This document shows, piece after piece, positions 32,001 to 41,109 of a stretch of 64,000 bases of DNA. Under the pieces are notes generated by a model. The model was not told the DNA's origin and did not search any database. It saw only the letters and a list, made by a program, of their open reading frames with translations. The stretch lies in contig OX463820.1 in NCBI GenBank assembly GCA_949825045.1, forward strand, positions 4,476,501 to 4,540,500, given 5' to 3'. The DNA is from Argyresthia goedartella (taxonomy: Eukaryota; Arthropoda; Insecta; Lepidoptera; Argyresthiidae). A program made the translations under genes and the position numbers. The stretch's first letter is position 1; each line of letters opens with the position of its first letter.

Positions 32001-34371
32001 ATTTTTCGATATTAATTACCGCGTGATGCGGTAAGTAGACTTGGGGTCCTACATTGGAGTATTCCATCTCTTTCATGCGGCCCGCTTGTTGGAAATCTCT
32101 CATGAATTGGACGTATTGTTTTTTATATTCTGAATTTTTACTAAATTTGTTTTCTAATGACAGAAATCTCTTATAGGCAATGTGTCTTGATCTACCTAAA
32201 CTTGAAGCAGGTTCTTTTAGAGGTATTTTTACGACAAACTTTCCCTCAGAATCTCGATTATGCGTCATAAAGACACTTTCGCACTCCGTGATATCATCAT
32301 TGGAAAGTGTGGAATTTTCCTCAGTTTCGAAAATGTTTCTCATTTGTTGTTGAATGAAATGACATCTAGTTTGCTGGCGTACTGGCCCCGTCGTCGAGCC
32401 AGTCACGATCCAGCCCAATTTGGTTTTTTGCAAAGTCGGTAAGTTAGTTCCTAATTCGTGTCGGTTTACGCACAATAGGTCATAGAATTTTTCGGCGCCC
32501 AGTATCATGTCGATTTCGCCGGCTGAATTGAATCCATCATCAGCCAGTCGGAATCGTTTAGGTATGATAAGATTTCCTATATCATAGTTAGGTAGGTTGC
32601 AGATTGTAGGTACAATATAGCAAGATAGATCCACAGAAAATGGTTCGGTTCTAGAGTGAATAATAACGTTACAATAGTGTTTAACGTTTATTATTGTGTT
32701 GCTGATACCCATGACATCGGTATCTGTGTTGTGTACAGGTAGGTTTAGTTTTTTGTGTGCCCTTTCTGTTATGTAGCACGATTGCGAGCCGGAATCCAAT
32801 AGGATTCTCATGCTTTGTTGTTTGTTTTCGTGATCGGTTATGTTTACTACAGCTGTAGATAAGAAAACATGCTTGTTTTGCATCGGCTGTGAACAAGCAT
32901 TGTCATTTGACGTGTTGATTTGCTTAATATGCAAGTTTATAGATTGATTTTCGGATGTAGATTGTTGTTGTGGGGTGTATAGCGTCATAGGACGAGATAC
33001 GCTCGGTTGTGTAGGTAATCGCTCGGGATTATAGGTAGGACGAGATGTGTTCGGTTGTGTAGGTAATCGCTCGGGATTATAAATAGATTGCTCGTTCGCT
33101 GGAGTAGGTATAGTAGGTATGTGTAACAAAGTATGATGTTTACCTGAACACTTGGTACACTTGCTGGCTCGGCAGTTCGGCACCGCGTGATTCGATCTCA
33201 GGCAGTTAGTGCAGAGTCGTAACCTCTTCGCAGCTCGGCTGCGAGCTATAGGGCTAAGGGCTAGGAACTGTGTACACTGATTTAGGTAGTGGGTGCCCTT
33301 GCAAAAAGGGCAGTGATTATGCTGGGTAGTAGGTGGTTTTGTTACCTTGTTAGCTTCCGGATTGTTGCGGGACGTGGTTATCATCGCCTTTTCAGTTGTA
33401 TTACTCGAATTCCGGTTTGTATTTTCAACAGCTTGGTTGCTGTTCATCGACTCCAAAAGGTCAGCTCGGGACCTCAAAAAAGTCTTGAAATCCTGTAATG
33501 TAGGAAGTTCACGTGAGTTGGATTTTTCTTCCCATTTTAGTTGTAGTGACTTTTCTAGCTTGCTAGATAAAAAGAAAATTATCAATATATCCCAGTTTTC
33601 GGTTGCTATATTTAAGCTTCTTAGGGTTCTAAGGTGTTTCGATATGTTATCACCCATGCCCCTTAGTGCCATTGGATTCGATTGTACGCTATCGATGCCG
33701 AAAAGCGCTCGCAAATGATTGTAGACCAATACTTTTGGGTTATTATAGCGTTCGCAAAGTAATTGCCATGCTATGCTGTACCCTTCCTCCGAATATTCCA
33801 GCGCTCCTATAACTTCCAAAGCACTGCCCTTTAGACAACTTCTCAAATATTTATATTTTTGTATGGGCTTCAGGTTACCCTGATTTATAAGTGCGTCGAA
33901 AGTATCTCGGAATTCGATCCACTGTGTAATGTCTCCATTAAATGAGGGTAGGCTAATATCTGGGTACCTAATGGAATCGCTAGCATCTGAGCTATGTTTG
34001 CAATGATGTGTAGGTTCTTGTAAGTCGGTCTGGTCTGTCGCTTTTTGATTTAAAGTGCCTTTGGCTTTAGCTATGTATTGATAATACTGAGATTCGAAGG
34101 AGTCTCTTTCGAGTAACTGCTTGTCAATATCTGAGCAGAGGGTTTCGATATTACTTTGTATTTTATCAAACTGTAAAAACTCGAGTTGCATTTTGTCTGT
34201 GCGCAGCCCAAGCTCGATTATTTGTTCGGCAGTCATCGTTTCGGGTTTTATGGATGCTATAAATTTGACAAATAGGGTCATTTTCCCCTTTATAATCCCT
34301 CGCTTTCTTATTAGTTCTGATATGCTCTCAGGTTTAGATTTCTCTACGGTTGCCACGTCGTTATTGGGCAT
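29050..34371 (-). CDS. BEL/Pao gag-pol polyprotein
   Basis: 1773 aa in one frame. In order: N-terminal helical region; DUF1759-type gag segment (about 140-290, LPSFNGDITQWIEFRDTF); cysteine-rich knuckles (about 355-425, CPFCKGTHYLNQC, CTNCLRSNHAVPNC, CTKCSGKHH); a tandem duplicated YNPERLPTQP linker (about 435-465); aspartic protease LLDSGSQSCYIT (about 523-535); reverse transcriptase with YYDD (about 919); RNase H (about 1093 onward, GFADSSK, LWSDSQVV); integrase zinc domain (HKCVTC, about 1437); integrase catalytic D, D, E (CDYAGP, SDNSTTF, HEAAIGS, about 1471, 1535, 1587); and a C-terminal DUF5641-like end (PPCQWKLGRI). No stop or frameshift, and all catalytic residues are present. The element is therefore likely competent, though activity is not shown. 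Confidence 0.95.
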   Translation of the reverse strand: MPNNDVATVEKSKPESISELIRKRGIIKGKMTLFVKFIASIKPETMTAEQIIELGLRTDKMQLEFLQFDKIQSNIETLCSDIDKQLLERDSFESQYYQYIAKAKGTLNQKATDQTDLQEPTHHCKHSSDASDSIRYPDISLPSFNGDITQWIEFRDTFDALINQGNLKPIQKYKYLRSCLKGSALEVIGALEYSEEGYSIAWQLLCERYNNPKVLVYNHLRALFGIDSVQSNPMALRGMGDNISKHLRTLRSLNIATENWDILIIFFLSSKLEKSLQLKWEEKSNSRELPTLQDFKTFLRSRADLLESMNSNQAVENTNRNSSNTTEKAMITTSRNNPEANKVTKPPTTQHNHCPFCKGTHYLNQCTQFLALSPIARSRAAKRLRLCTNCLRSNHAVPNCRASKCTKCSGKHHTLLHIPTIPTPANEQSIYNPERLPTQPNTSRPTYNPERLPTQPSVSRPMTLYTPQQQSTSENQSINLHIKQINTSNDNACSQPMQNKHVFLSTAVVNITDHENKQQSMRILLDSGSQSCYITERAHKKLNLPVHNTDTDVMGISNTIINVKHYCNVIIHSRTEPFSVDLSCYIVPTICNLPNYDIGNLIIPKRFRLADDGFNSAGEIDMILGAEKFYDLLCVNRHELGTNLPTLQKTKLGWIVTGSTTGPVRQQTRCHFIQQQMRNIFETEENSTLSNDDITECESVFMTHNRDSEGKFVVKIPLKEPASSLGRSRHIAYKRFLSLENKFSKNSEYKKQYVQFMRDFQQAGRMKEMEYSNVGPQVYLPHHAVINIEKLSTPVRVVFDASCPTDTGKSLNDIQYKGTIFQDSLINILVRFRTYKFVVNADIQKMFCQVNIDQSQQNLQNILWRENSTDPLRTYTLTTLSFGLKAAPYIATRCLLQLATEFEGKYPTAAEAIKGSFYYDDWIYGGDDEAALIETATQVAAILRTACFNLRKWKSNSKTILKKVCNTDSTNPTESGNNTHKLLGITWCSHTDCLQFSFKEQPMPDRLTKRKVLSIISAIYDPTGLISPVLVTAKCFIKKLWQDKTSWDETLSPALTREWISYYRSLFSLNNLSIPRRTIINNYVTLELHGFADSSKTCYGIAIYLRSIDNLGNIQVHLLCTKSRIAREETIPRLELRAAVLLSQVMESQGNNLAKRVSKIYLWSDSQVVLAWIKTPPPKLGTFISNRVAEIQRSTKIEDWHWVCSAENPADIISRGIQPHILRKSNLWWSGPAWLSGQTAQWPLHNQTNTQIQTKDTEQTISLVNPTNIENNFIDKLFHKYSNDKKLSRVFAYTLRFINNLQNPCNKISGPLSVQELNDSMHKLIMRAQITSLPIEYKLLSQNKSIPTSSNIKCLNPFFEDGLLKVGGRLNLSNIPETKKHPIILHPKHILTETIMRNMHIKLFHCGPQLLLACMREQYWPLNGKGLANKIVHKCVTCFKAKPLIHVPIMGQLPTIRTTPSPPFHTTFCDYAGPYSIRDRRGRGFKSYKCWIAMFVCSSTRAVHIELVSGLESQAFIAAFRRFICRRGKPSQMVSDNSTTFRGANNDLVELYRYLNENFSELTNFLANEGISWKFLPPYSPHLGGLHEAAIGSCKLHLKRVLSQALLTFEEFSTVLTQIEAILNSRPLCPIPNANNDDFPILTPAHFLIGRSYTSLADYEYQDVSRNKLNHFQQLQQIQQDFWKRWSREYLGLLQQRCKWRSTKGPNLTVGSIVLVKDDRLPPCQWKLGRIAKTQDGQDGETRVAVIQTTKGLIKRAFNNICPLPISLSDTDY

Positions 34372-35084
34372 TTTAGCTAATGGGAATATTTAGATAGATA
34401 GATATAGATAGATATTGTTTGATAGGTAGATTAACGACGAATTTCCTCAGAGTCTCGTTTGTGCGTCATACAGACACTATCGCGTTCCTTGATATCATCA
34501 TATGGAAATGTCGAAATTTACCAATAATTTACCTACTAATAACGGTGTATAGATAAAATAAATGGGGGGGAAATTTTGTGCCAACTCACGTGATCGGTAG
34601 ATACTTATGTTTTTATGTCTCTCGTCTCTGGCGCGCCTTTCGTCCAACAGCAGGGGCGGCTCCTCGGCTTCCGACGGGTCTCGAGTCCAGTCTCGGCTGG
34701 ACGCTCCACCGGGCTTCGGATATGCTGCTCCTTGTACGTCCGTTGGGTTTCGGCTGCTCGGTGATTTGATTCTCGGCTGATGGTCTTCAGATGTTGGGGG
34801 GCACACGCGGGACGCACGTGGTGATGTCTTAGTGTGTTTTCCTGGGGTTTCGCCTTGCAGGATCACTTTCTTCGACGCCTCGTGGTCGCTTTTACTTGTT
34901 CTAATGCAGGAACGAATTTCAGACGGCTGTTGAAACGAATACGCGGCAATAACGCGGCAATACGCAAGATGGCTGCGACCATGTGCTCGCGCCTTTGTCC
35001 TTGTCGCGGGCGGCGCGGCGGCGTAATTGCAGGTTTCTTCCGTCCAATTTCTTCACTGCGTTATTTCGAACGTCGGGGTCACCA
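34372..35084 (-). other. BEL/Pao 5' leader
   Basis: About 710 bp between the 5' LTR and gag. Next to the LTR (35084-35067, minus strand) is an 18-nt candidate primer-binding site starting TGGTGACCCCGACG; I cannot say which tRNA pairs with it. A gata-type microsatellite lies at 34391-34415. The segment 34435-34520 resembles 32231-32320 of pol. The open frame at 34498-34866 has no recognisable domain and I treat it as non-coding leader. Confidence 0.6.
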
Positions 35085-35359
35085 TGAAAATGGGTGCCCC
35101 AAATAATAGGTGTTTAGTTTTATCTGAAGATATTTAATTCGGTTTGTACAAGGTATTCGCAGCTCGGGCTCTAATGCGAGAATGGTGGTTAAATCGAGTT
35201 GAACGGAATTTATAAGATATGGTTAATTAGCGCCATCTAGCCTTTATTAGTCGAACCACCTCTAAAGGTATTGATTTAGGGTATAGTTGTGGGTGAGGTG
35301 GTTCGTACTATGGAAGACTAGATGGCGCTGTACATTGATGCTATGATGTCATTTTGACA
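35085..35359 (-). repeat. BEL/Pao LTR (5' LTR of the element)
   Basis: 275 bp, identical by eye to 28505-28779. The presumed promoter and transcription start lie here, but no core element can be assigned confidently. Confidence 0.95.
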
Positions 35360-35526
35360 CTAAGCTTAAGCTGATTAAAACCTATCTGCGATCGACAATA
35401 TGTCAATCTAGATTGACAAACTTGGCAACTTTGTCAATCGAAAATGAAATTGCTGAAAACATCGACTTTGATATTCTAATAAAAGAGTTCGCTGATAGAA
35501 AGGCTAGAAAAGTGAAATTTTGTTAG
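35360..35526 (+). pseudogene. hAT transposase, C-terminal end after the BEL insertion
   Basis: Starts with the duplicated ctaag and continues the dimerisation domain: KLKLIKTYLRSTICQSRLTN, then LATLSIENEIAENIDFD, ending KVKFC and stop. A polyadenylation signal aataaa follows at about 35535. Apart from the two interruptions the transposase would reach its normal C-terminus. Confidence 0.85.
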
Positions 35527-35672
35527 TTTTTAAAATAAATGGATAATTTTTATTAATATTTTTTTTTCTTATACCCATTGCCTTTAACGTATGGAATTGA
35601 AGTGCAGTTAGGGGGCGCCGTGAAAATCTCGCCCAGGGCGCTGGTAGTGCTAAAACCGGCCCTGCCCTCATG

Positions 35673-36242
35673 CCCCTAACAACCCCCTAAAACACGACTA
35701 CACCTTTCTGTTACACCAGTATACAGGCACATACGTTGCTTCTGGCCCCACACTAGAAACAGTGACGTCACACATAAACACCCAAGACCGGGATTTTATT
35801 CTTCTTCCTCCCCAGCCAATTGATAATTCAAACATCATCAGACTGCACATTAATCATAGGCTGTTTACTTACGTGTAGGCTGAATGACTGAATATTTGTA
35901 CCTAAATGAAACCAAAAAAAAGCGTGCTTGCTTGTATAGGAGGATGTTTTAAATTCGGCGGTTCGGCCTCATTTGTCTGTTTGAAGCGGCAATTTGTCTG
36001 AACTGGGACGCGAAGCTGTTTTCGATTATATCTGGAAAAGCCCGTGCTCAACAAAATTATATCGATCATATCTGGGTTGATGATGATAATAATGATGCTT
36101 AGGTGTTCTTAAAGGGACGTCCAATTTTCTGGTCCTAAACTATGAGCCTAAAAATGTGAATGTGAAGACGTGCCGACGGGCAGCTAGTATAAATTAAGTA
36201 GGTACCTACGTTTTACTGCAAAAGTTAGGTAAGTGTACAGTT
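35673..36242. other. Intronic stretch without genes
   Basis: No gene is seen. About 36150-36195 (gacgtgccgacgggcagctagtat) resembles the ends of dispersed insect repeats. The remainder is unremarkable. Confidence 0.4.
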
Positions 36243-36465
36243 TAATAGTTAATACTTACAGTGGTCCAATGTAGAGAAGAGGCAATAAATGACGTTTGCT
36301 AAGTATATGTAAATATCTACAATAATAAAGTACTTTGACTTTGAGCGCGACCCCTTTTCCCACAAGAGGTGGCAGAGACATAGGCATGAGGTCTGCACCG
36401 GGATTCGAACCTGCATCTCCTGTGTGACAGGTGAGGGTGTAACCACTAGACTACGGAAGCTCTTA
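36243..36465 (-). mobile_element. tRNA-derived SINE
   Basis: On the minus strand it begins near gagcttccgtagtctagtgg (A box), then cctgtcac and caggag as in a tRNA-Asp anticodon arm, then gcaggttcgaatcccgg (B box). The tail contains caaagtcaaagtactttatt and the segment gcctcttctctacattggac. That tail recurs at 41110-41230 and 63840-63960. The tRNA part does not fold into a sound acceptor stem, so it is a SINE and not a tRNA gene. Confidence 0.7.
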
Positions 36466-36638
36466 GATACGTTTACGATAGGATCTATAGGTAGGTAGAG
36501 TACATATATACTTTCACCAAACACATTTTTTTGTGATCAAACTAAAAATTTACAGTTTTCGGATTTTTTTTACCCTTTATTTGTACTTGTACTGCTTTTG
36601 CCAAATTTCGTGATTATAGGTCAACGGGAGTACCCTAT

Positions 36639-36784
36639 CGGCCTTATTAATAAGAAAAGTTATTCACGGTTTAACTTATTCAGTGTTTTGTTCTTTTCAT
36701 ACGTCGAGTAAATGTAAAATGTCAAAGCAAGACAAAACAATGTATAAGATAAACCGTGAATAACTTCTTTTATTAGAAAGGCCG
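36639..36784. mobile_element. Palindromic MITE-like element, copy 2
   Basis: 146 bp, ends cggcctt/aaggccg, same length as the copy at 2945-3090, with the asymmetric middle in the opposite orientation. Followed by tata, consistent with TA duplication. Confidence 0.8.
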
Positions 36785-37828
36785 TATATGTTTTGATTCC
36801 CTTGCGAGTATCAAGAAAATTCAGCAAAATTGTTACATTAAACGTCGGTATTTTTTGATCGCCTTGATTTTTTCACAACTTCGAGAGATCACAGACTTGA
36901 GCAATTGACATTAGTTTCAACTATATGCCTCTACGCATTCCTGAGAAAAGGGTATCGACAGGCATACAGGCAGACAGACTAAGCCCCGAAGTCTGAATTG
37001 AGAATTTCACTAATCAAATACTTGAGTAACGTCCTGTCTCTGCAAATGTCACAAAAAAGAACGTCACGGAATACTTGTGTGAAATTCTCAATTCAGAAAG
37101 TGGCGCAAAGAATTACAGTTTTCGGATTTTTTCCTTTAACTGTACTGTAAGGACGTTGCTTTTCACCAAATTTCATGATCGTAGGTCAACCGGAAGTACC
37201 CTATAGGTTCTGATTCCCTTGCGAGATCAATCAAACTCAGCTAGTTCAGCAAATTTGGGGCATAAACGGCCGTATTTTTTGATGGCGTGGACCTAGAAGA
37301 TTTTTGTAGCTCGAAGGTTCCACAGACGTGAGTAATTGATATCAGTTTCAATTTGATACTTGCAAGCGTTATTAAGTAAAAGGGTTGAGATAGTTTCGGA
37401 TCCATTTTCGACAGTTAACACATGAAAATCGCCGATGGTATACTTTACCCCACCGCGGGGCTAATCCGATTATTTCCATTTTGGCACAAAAATTGTGGTG
37501 CTGTCTTTTATTGAGTGGCTATTAATAATTAAGTATACTTTAAAATAATCGCAAACAACTATTTTATCAAATGAAATAATCAAGTTTTCTATGTATGTCG
37601 CAATTACAGACAACAGGGCTGATGGTTAAACTTTTTGTTTGTCTTTTTTAGTCGGAATAGCCCCGGAGACCTTAAGGGCCCCTTTTTTCCTTTTAAGTTA
37701 CGGAACCATAAAAAAGGGAATTGACCGGTTTTTCGCTACAGTACATTGTCCGAAACCGTTCACCCCAACTTACACGTCGCGGTCTATATCTACCTCCAAA
37801 ATTAAATGAGTGTAATCCTTACTTTCAG
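36785..37828. other. Repeat-like intronic stretch before exon 2
   Basis: Contains two related segments (about 36785-36960 and 37105-37400) sharing tcgtaggtcaac...gtacccta...tgattcccttgcgag...gtatttttgat, plus a ggcagacagac tract and the cggaaccataaaaa end typical of a dispersed repeat. No gene. The polypyrimidine stretch before the exon-2 acceptor is short (tgtaatccttactttcag). Confidence 0.5.
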
Positions 37829-37880
37829 GAGCTGAAACAACTTGAAACCGACCACAAGAACCTTCACATTATACATTTGG
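37829..37880 (+). CDS. Short-chain dehydrogenase, exon 2
   Basis: 52 nt, residues 40-56 (ELKQLETDHKNLHIIHL) plus the first base of codon 57. Acceptor ...CTTTCAG, donor G|GTAAAG. It enters in phase 0 and leaves in phase 1, matching exons 1 and 3. A SINE begins about 20-30 bp downstream of the donor. Confidence 0.9.
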
Positions 37881-37899
37881 GTAAAGTATCTTTTAATGT

Positions 37900-38190
37900 A
37901 CCTAATACTGGTCTAGTGGATTTCAAGCTTGCGTCCCACGCAGGACATACAGGTTCGAATCCGGAGTTGACCTTGTACAAAGTAAATTAATTTATCCTAA
38001 GCATATTATCGGACGGTCCGTATTTCGGTCGTCACGCTGTAGATCCCGGCTACTATCGCTGCTTAGTAGAGTAGTCGTAGTAACCCCTCCATCAACCCGC
38101 ACTGAGCCCGCGTGGTGGGTTCAATCTTACTGGTATCCGGATAAAGCCCTGTCCCCTCGGTGGGCCAGTTATATTATAGGCTACATTTAT
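37900..38190 (+). mobile_element. tRNA-derived SINE in intron 2
   Basis: A-box-like ctggtctagtgg (37908-37919) and B-box acaggttcgaatccg (about 37949-37963) precede a body shared, block by block, with 45366-45628: taatttatc, tatcggacg, tccatcaaccc/ttcatcaacc, gagccagcgtggtgg-like, and gcccctcggtgg. Orientation is plus, the same as the host gene. Confidence 0.75.
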
Positions 38191-38201
38191 TAATACAAAG
38201 C

Positions 38202-38303
38202 ACGTACGTCGTAGTGCATCTCCGCAGAGCTACTTACGTACGTCGTAGTGCATCTCCGCAGAGCTACTTACGTACGTCGTAGTGCATCTCCGCAGAGCTA
38301 CTT
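38202..38303 (+). repeat. Three tandem 34-bp repeats
   Basis: Three consecutive identical 34-bp units at 38202, 38236 and 38270, each containing acgtacgtcgtagtgcatct and ccgcagagctactt. They follow the SINE and lie about 110 bp before exon 3. Probably a local minisatellite. Confidence 0.9.
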
Positions 38304-38413
38304 ACGGGCCTAATTTGTTTCCTCTTACAACGCACTGATCCGATGATTCAGAGGATTCTCTACTTATATTATGTTGGTATTCTTGATAGTAATATTTGTA
38401 ATTTCATATTAAG

Positions 38414-38604
38414 ATGTCTCAAACACATCTGGTTTCGACGAGGTAGCCGCTCAGATCAGCAAACACAGCGGCGACCAGGGACTGAACCTCCTCGTCAATA
38501 ATGCCGGCGTCAGCACCAAGTTTACCAAACTTGCTCTCGTCAAGACGGACCAGCTCATGGAGAACTTTGTCGTGAACACGGTTGCACCGATTATGCTCAC
38601 CAAG
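38414..38604 (+). CDS. Short-chain dehydrogenase, exon 3
   Basis: 191 nt, residues 57-120, containing the conserved NNAG (85-88) of the Rossmann core and ending VVNTVAPIMLTK-like (NFVVNTVAPIMLTK). Acceptor ...ATTAAG, weak in pyrimidines; donor AAG|GTAATG. Phase 1 to phase 0. Confidence 0.95.
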
Positions 38605-39330
38605 GTAATGTTACACTCCGCCCTCTCCTTCAGCATGTCGGTGCCACTGCTGCACATATGCCCCCCCAATTGACCGCCCGTCCGTGCGATCTACGGCCAG
38701 TCTCCTCCATGTCGGGCCGGCTGAACCTTTGATGTCATAGGACCATCGGGTTGCAGGTCTTCCGATATTTTTTTTTCTTGTACGGGGCCTCCAGAACAGA
38801 GAGAGCCCCATCTTGCGTCGTTTCTGCGACAGATAAGTCTTGGCCATTGCTTTTAGTCGCGGAACACGTTTCCAATATTTATTTATGTAAGTACTAACTC
38901 GGTTTGCTGGATGAGATCTCTTACTAGAGATATGCTCGCCTTTCTACACCATTTTAATGTATATCTTGTCTTTTGAATTACTTGTGTGCAATAAAGAAAT
39001 TATGTTTCCCAACATCGGTGACTAAGTGCTTTGGCGTATGAGTTCTTTCCGTTTCTTGTCGCCACATATATAAAATGTGCTCTGTGGTCGCCACTTTGCT
39101 TAGTACTTTTCACGTAGGTACTTTACACTCGCAGTTGCATTCAAATTTTCAAGGAATAGCCCATAGCATACACATAAGGTCTGACCCTTCCCCTCCCCTT
39201 CTAACGTCAGCAAGCAGTAGCGGACGATAAAAATATGTGGAAGCTAAAGTAGGCATGGCCATGAAGCCAGTGTAAGAATTTCCTTGGCAAATAGCCCCGC
39301 GTATTTAAGAGATCTCTTCATCTCTTCCAG
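38605..39330 (+). other. Intron 3 of the short-chain dehydrogenase
   Basis: 726 bp. About 38640-38840 carries minus-strand frames (RRKMGLSLFWRPRTRKKNIGRPATRWSYDI) that look like a retrotransposon reverse-transcriptase remnant (the GRPATRW...D motif occurs in LINE-encoded proteins). No host feature was recognised. Confidence 0.5.
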
Positions 39331-39480
39331 AGTCTCCTGCCATTGCTGAAGCGGGCCTCTGAGAAGAACAATGATAAGCCGGTGGGCGCCAATCGCGCTG
39401 CCGTGCTCAACATGAGTTCCATACTGGGTTCCATCGCGCAGAACGACCAGGGAGGATTCTACCCTTATAGGTGTTCCAAG
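39331..39480 (+). CDS. Short-chain dehydrogenase, exon 4 (catalytic residues)
   Basis: 150 nt, residues 121-170. Carries NMSSILGS (catalytic serine region, Ser150) and YRCSK, the YxxxK pair Tyr166/Lys170. Acceptor ...TCTTCCAG, donor AAG|GTAATT, phase 0 at both ends. The catalytic set is complete, so the enzyme is expected to be active. Confidence 0.95.
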
Positions 39481-40859
39481 GTAATTCAGTTTTAGTGACT
39501 AGCGATAAACTATACACATTTTTTATCATAACTTCAACACATTGCTCGTTAAGTGACTCTATGAGTACATTTGAAAATTTCATAATTATGACAAAAAGTT
39601 CTCAAATTGTCACCGGATGTCATATTCAACACACCAATGAATTCTGTCGATTGTAAGACCAGAGTTAAATTTTCAAAATGGGTACGTTTACTTAATTCAC
39701 CTGGGTTGATTCACCTAGGTGCATTAAAGTATACTTTTTGTGTACTTTAAACACCGGGGTGAATTAAGTTAACTTCTAGAAAACTGAATTCCCCTTGTTC
39801 ACCTGAGGAAAGTAAACTTTATTCACCTGATTCACCTAGATAGGTGCATTAAGTATACTAAAAGTACACCTACACCTACCATGCACCTGTACCGTTTTTC
39901 ATAAAACAAAAGAAAAAATAAAATAAAGGTGTAACAATAATATAATAAAATATAAAGTAACTTTATTTACCCAACAATCTTAAAACGGAATGTGATTCTA
40001 TTAATAAATATTTACATCAATAATTATATCTATAATAATATGTTTCTGATATTTTTAGTCAAGTAATTTTTTTTGCGCTTCTTAGTTGATGATGATGAGG
40101 AGGTGGGACGCCCGCTGAAACACAGGCCGGTGATTGGTCCTCCATTGTGACTATTTCACCCAATTCCTAGAATTATTAGTTAGGTCAAATAGTAATTTAA
40201 TTGTAATATTAATATTATCATCAAACTATATCTAGTTAAAAACTATCTTACAAATAAATAATAAATTATTACGTGAGGCCCGTTAAGCCATATTAGTTAT
40301 TTTATTGATTTCGTTGATATTGACGTGAATTTGATCCGACAGAACAGTGTTGCCATGGTAAATAATTATTCTGGGTGGTAGTTTCATAAAAAAAATCTCA
40401 TACCTCCGTAGATCCCGGTCAGAAAAATGATCGTCCATCATAATTACCTACCTATCTTCTTAAGATTATATCCTATAATCACCATACTCAAACCATATCG
40501 ACACATAAGCATCGCGCCTCACATAAAATAAACTCTTTGCTTTGCATCGCGCAGAAGACATTGGATCGCTACCTATGCCTTCTATCAAAAGAGGCTGGAC
40601 GAAATATTTTAAGATTTTTTGGCTGTTTTTTGCGTTTTTCCTCATTTTCTTTTTACCATTATTATCGTTATTTTTTATCATTACTTTTTGTTTGTTTAAG
40701 TGTCCTTTACCTATATTTACCGCATTTATCATGCGCCACAGGAAAAAGGTATGGGTGTCTTCAACGCCATCTATTGGATTTTGAAAAATAAACTACTTAA
40801 AAAGTATCTCGTTGTGAAACAAACGCGTTTAATCCGACATACGCTGTGAAAAGGCGCGG

Positions 40860-40985
40860 TTGTTGACTCCGCTGTCCGTCCGTCTGTCCGTCAGCGGTCA
40901 GTATCTAAAAAAACCGTAATAGTAGAGACCGTACTGTCATAGAATGTGAATATCTGTTGCCGCTACAGCAACAAATAATAAACTA
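40860..40985 (+). repeat. Dispersed repeat with gtccgtctg tract
   Basis: ccgctgtccgtccgtctgtc followed after a variable middle by ctgttgccgctacagcaaca and aataat. Same family as 9645-9840 and 48905-49075. Confidence 0.65.
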
Positions 40986-41109
40986 CCCGAGATTTCATAA
41001 ATTAAAAGGGGTTGCCTTTGCCATGACGTTTTTTGATACACTAGCCCCTGAGAATTACCAAATCATCATCATTCAAATATCCAACGTATGATGATGCAAA
41101 TTATTGTAA

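Larger units (their letters stand above)
28505..35359 (-). mobile_element. BEL/Pao LTR retrotransposon, apparently complete and very young
   Basis: 6855 bp, minus-strand orientation, inserted in the hAT transposase with the 5-bp duplication ctaag (28500-28504 and 35360-35364). It has two 275-bp LTRs that I read as identical base for base, a candidate primer-binding site next to the 5' LTR, and one uninterrupted gag-pol frame. I see no envelope gene. Identical LTRs mean little or no divergence since insertion, so it is among the youngest insertions in the window. Confidence 0.95.
24929..35664 (+). mobile_element. hAT-family DNA transposon, interrupted by a BEL/Pao element
   Basis: The ends are short imperfect inverted repeats. 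The left starts CAGAAGCGGCGTTAGG; the right, reverse-complemented, starts CAGGGCCGGTTTTAG, with a further shared GCGCCC/GGGCGA block. An exact 8-bp duplication ccctcatg flanks the element (24921-24928 and 35665-35672), as hAT transposons make. Without the BEL insertion it is about 3.9 kb. It encodes one transposase, now broken by a 26-bp insertion and by the retrotransposon. Confidence 0.9.
4064..37828 (+). other. Giant intron 1 of the short-chain dehydrogenase
   Basis: This 33,765-bp intron runs from GT at 4064 to AG at 37827-37828. It holds nearly all the large mobile elements of the window: the foldback array, the nested LINEs and the BEL-in-hAT nest. No host exon was recognised inside it. 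The frame of exon 1 continues correctly into exon 2, so no coding exon is missing. Confidence 0.85.

Noticed and set aside
34498..34866. 122-aa minus-strand frame upstream of BEL gag
   Set aside because: It has no domain, sits in the leader between LTR and gag, and overlaps a pol-derived fragment. Probably untranslated leader.
36380..36465. Possible tRNA-Asp gene on the minus strand
   Set aside because: A and B boxes and an anticodon-arm-like stretch are present, but the acceptor stem does not pair and a SINE body follows.
38202..38303. CRISPR-like array of 34-bp repeats
   Set aside because: The units are directly adjacent with no spacers, and the context is a eukaryotic intron. It is a minisatellite.
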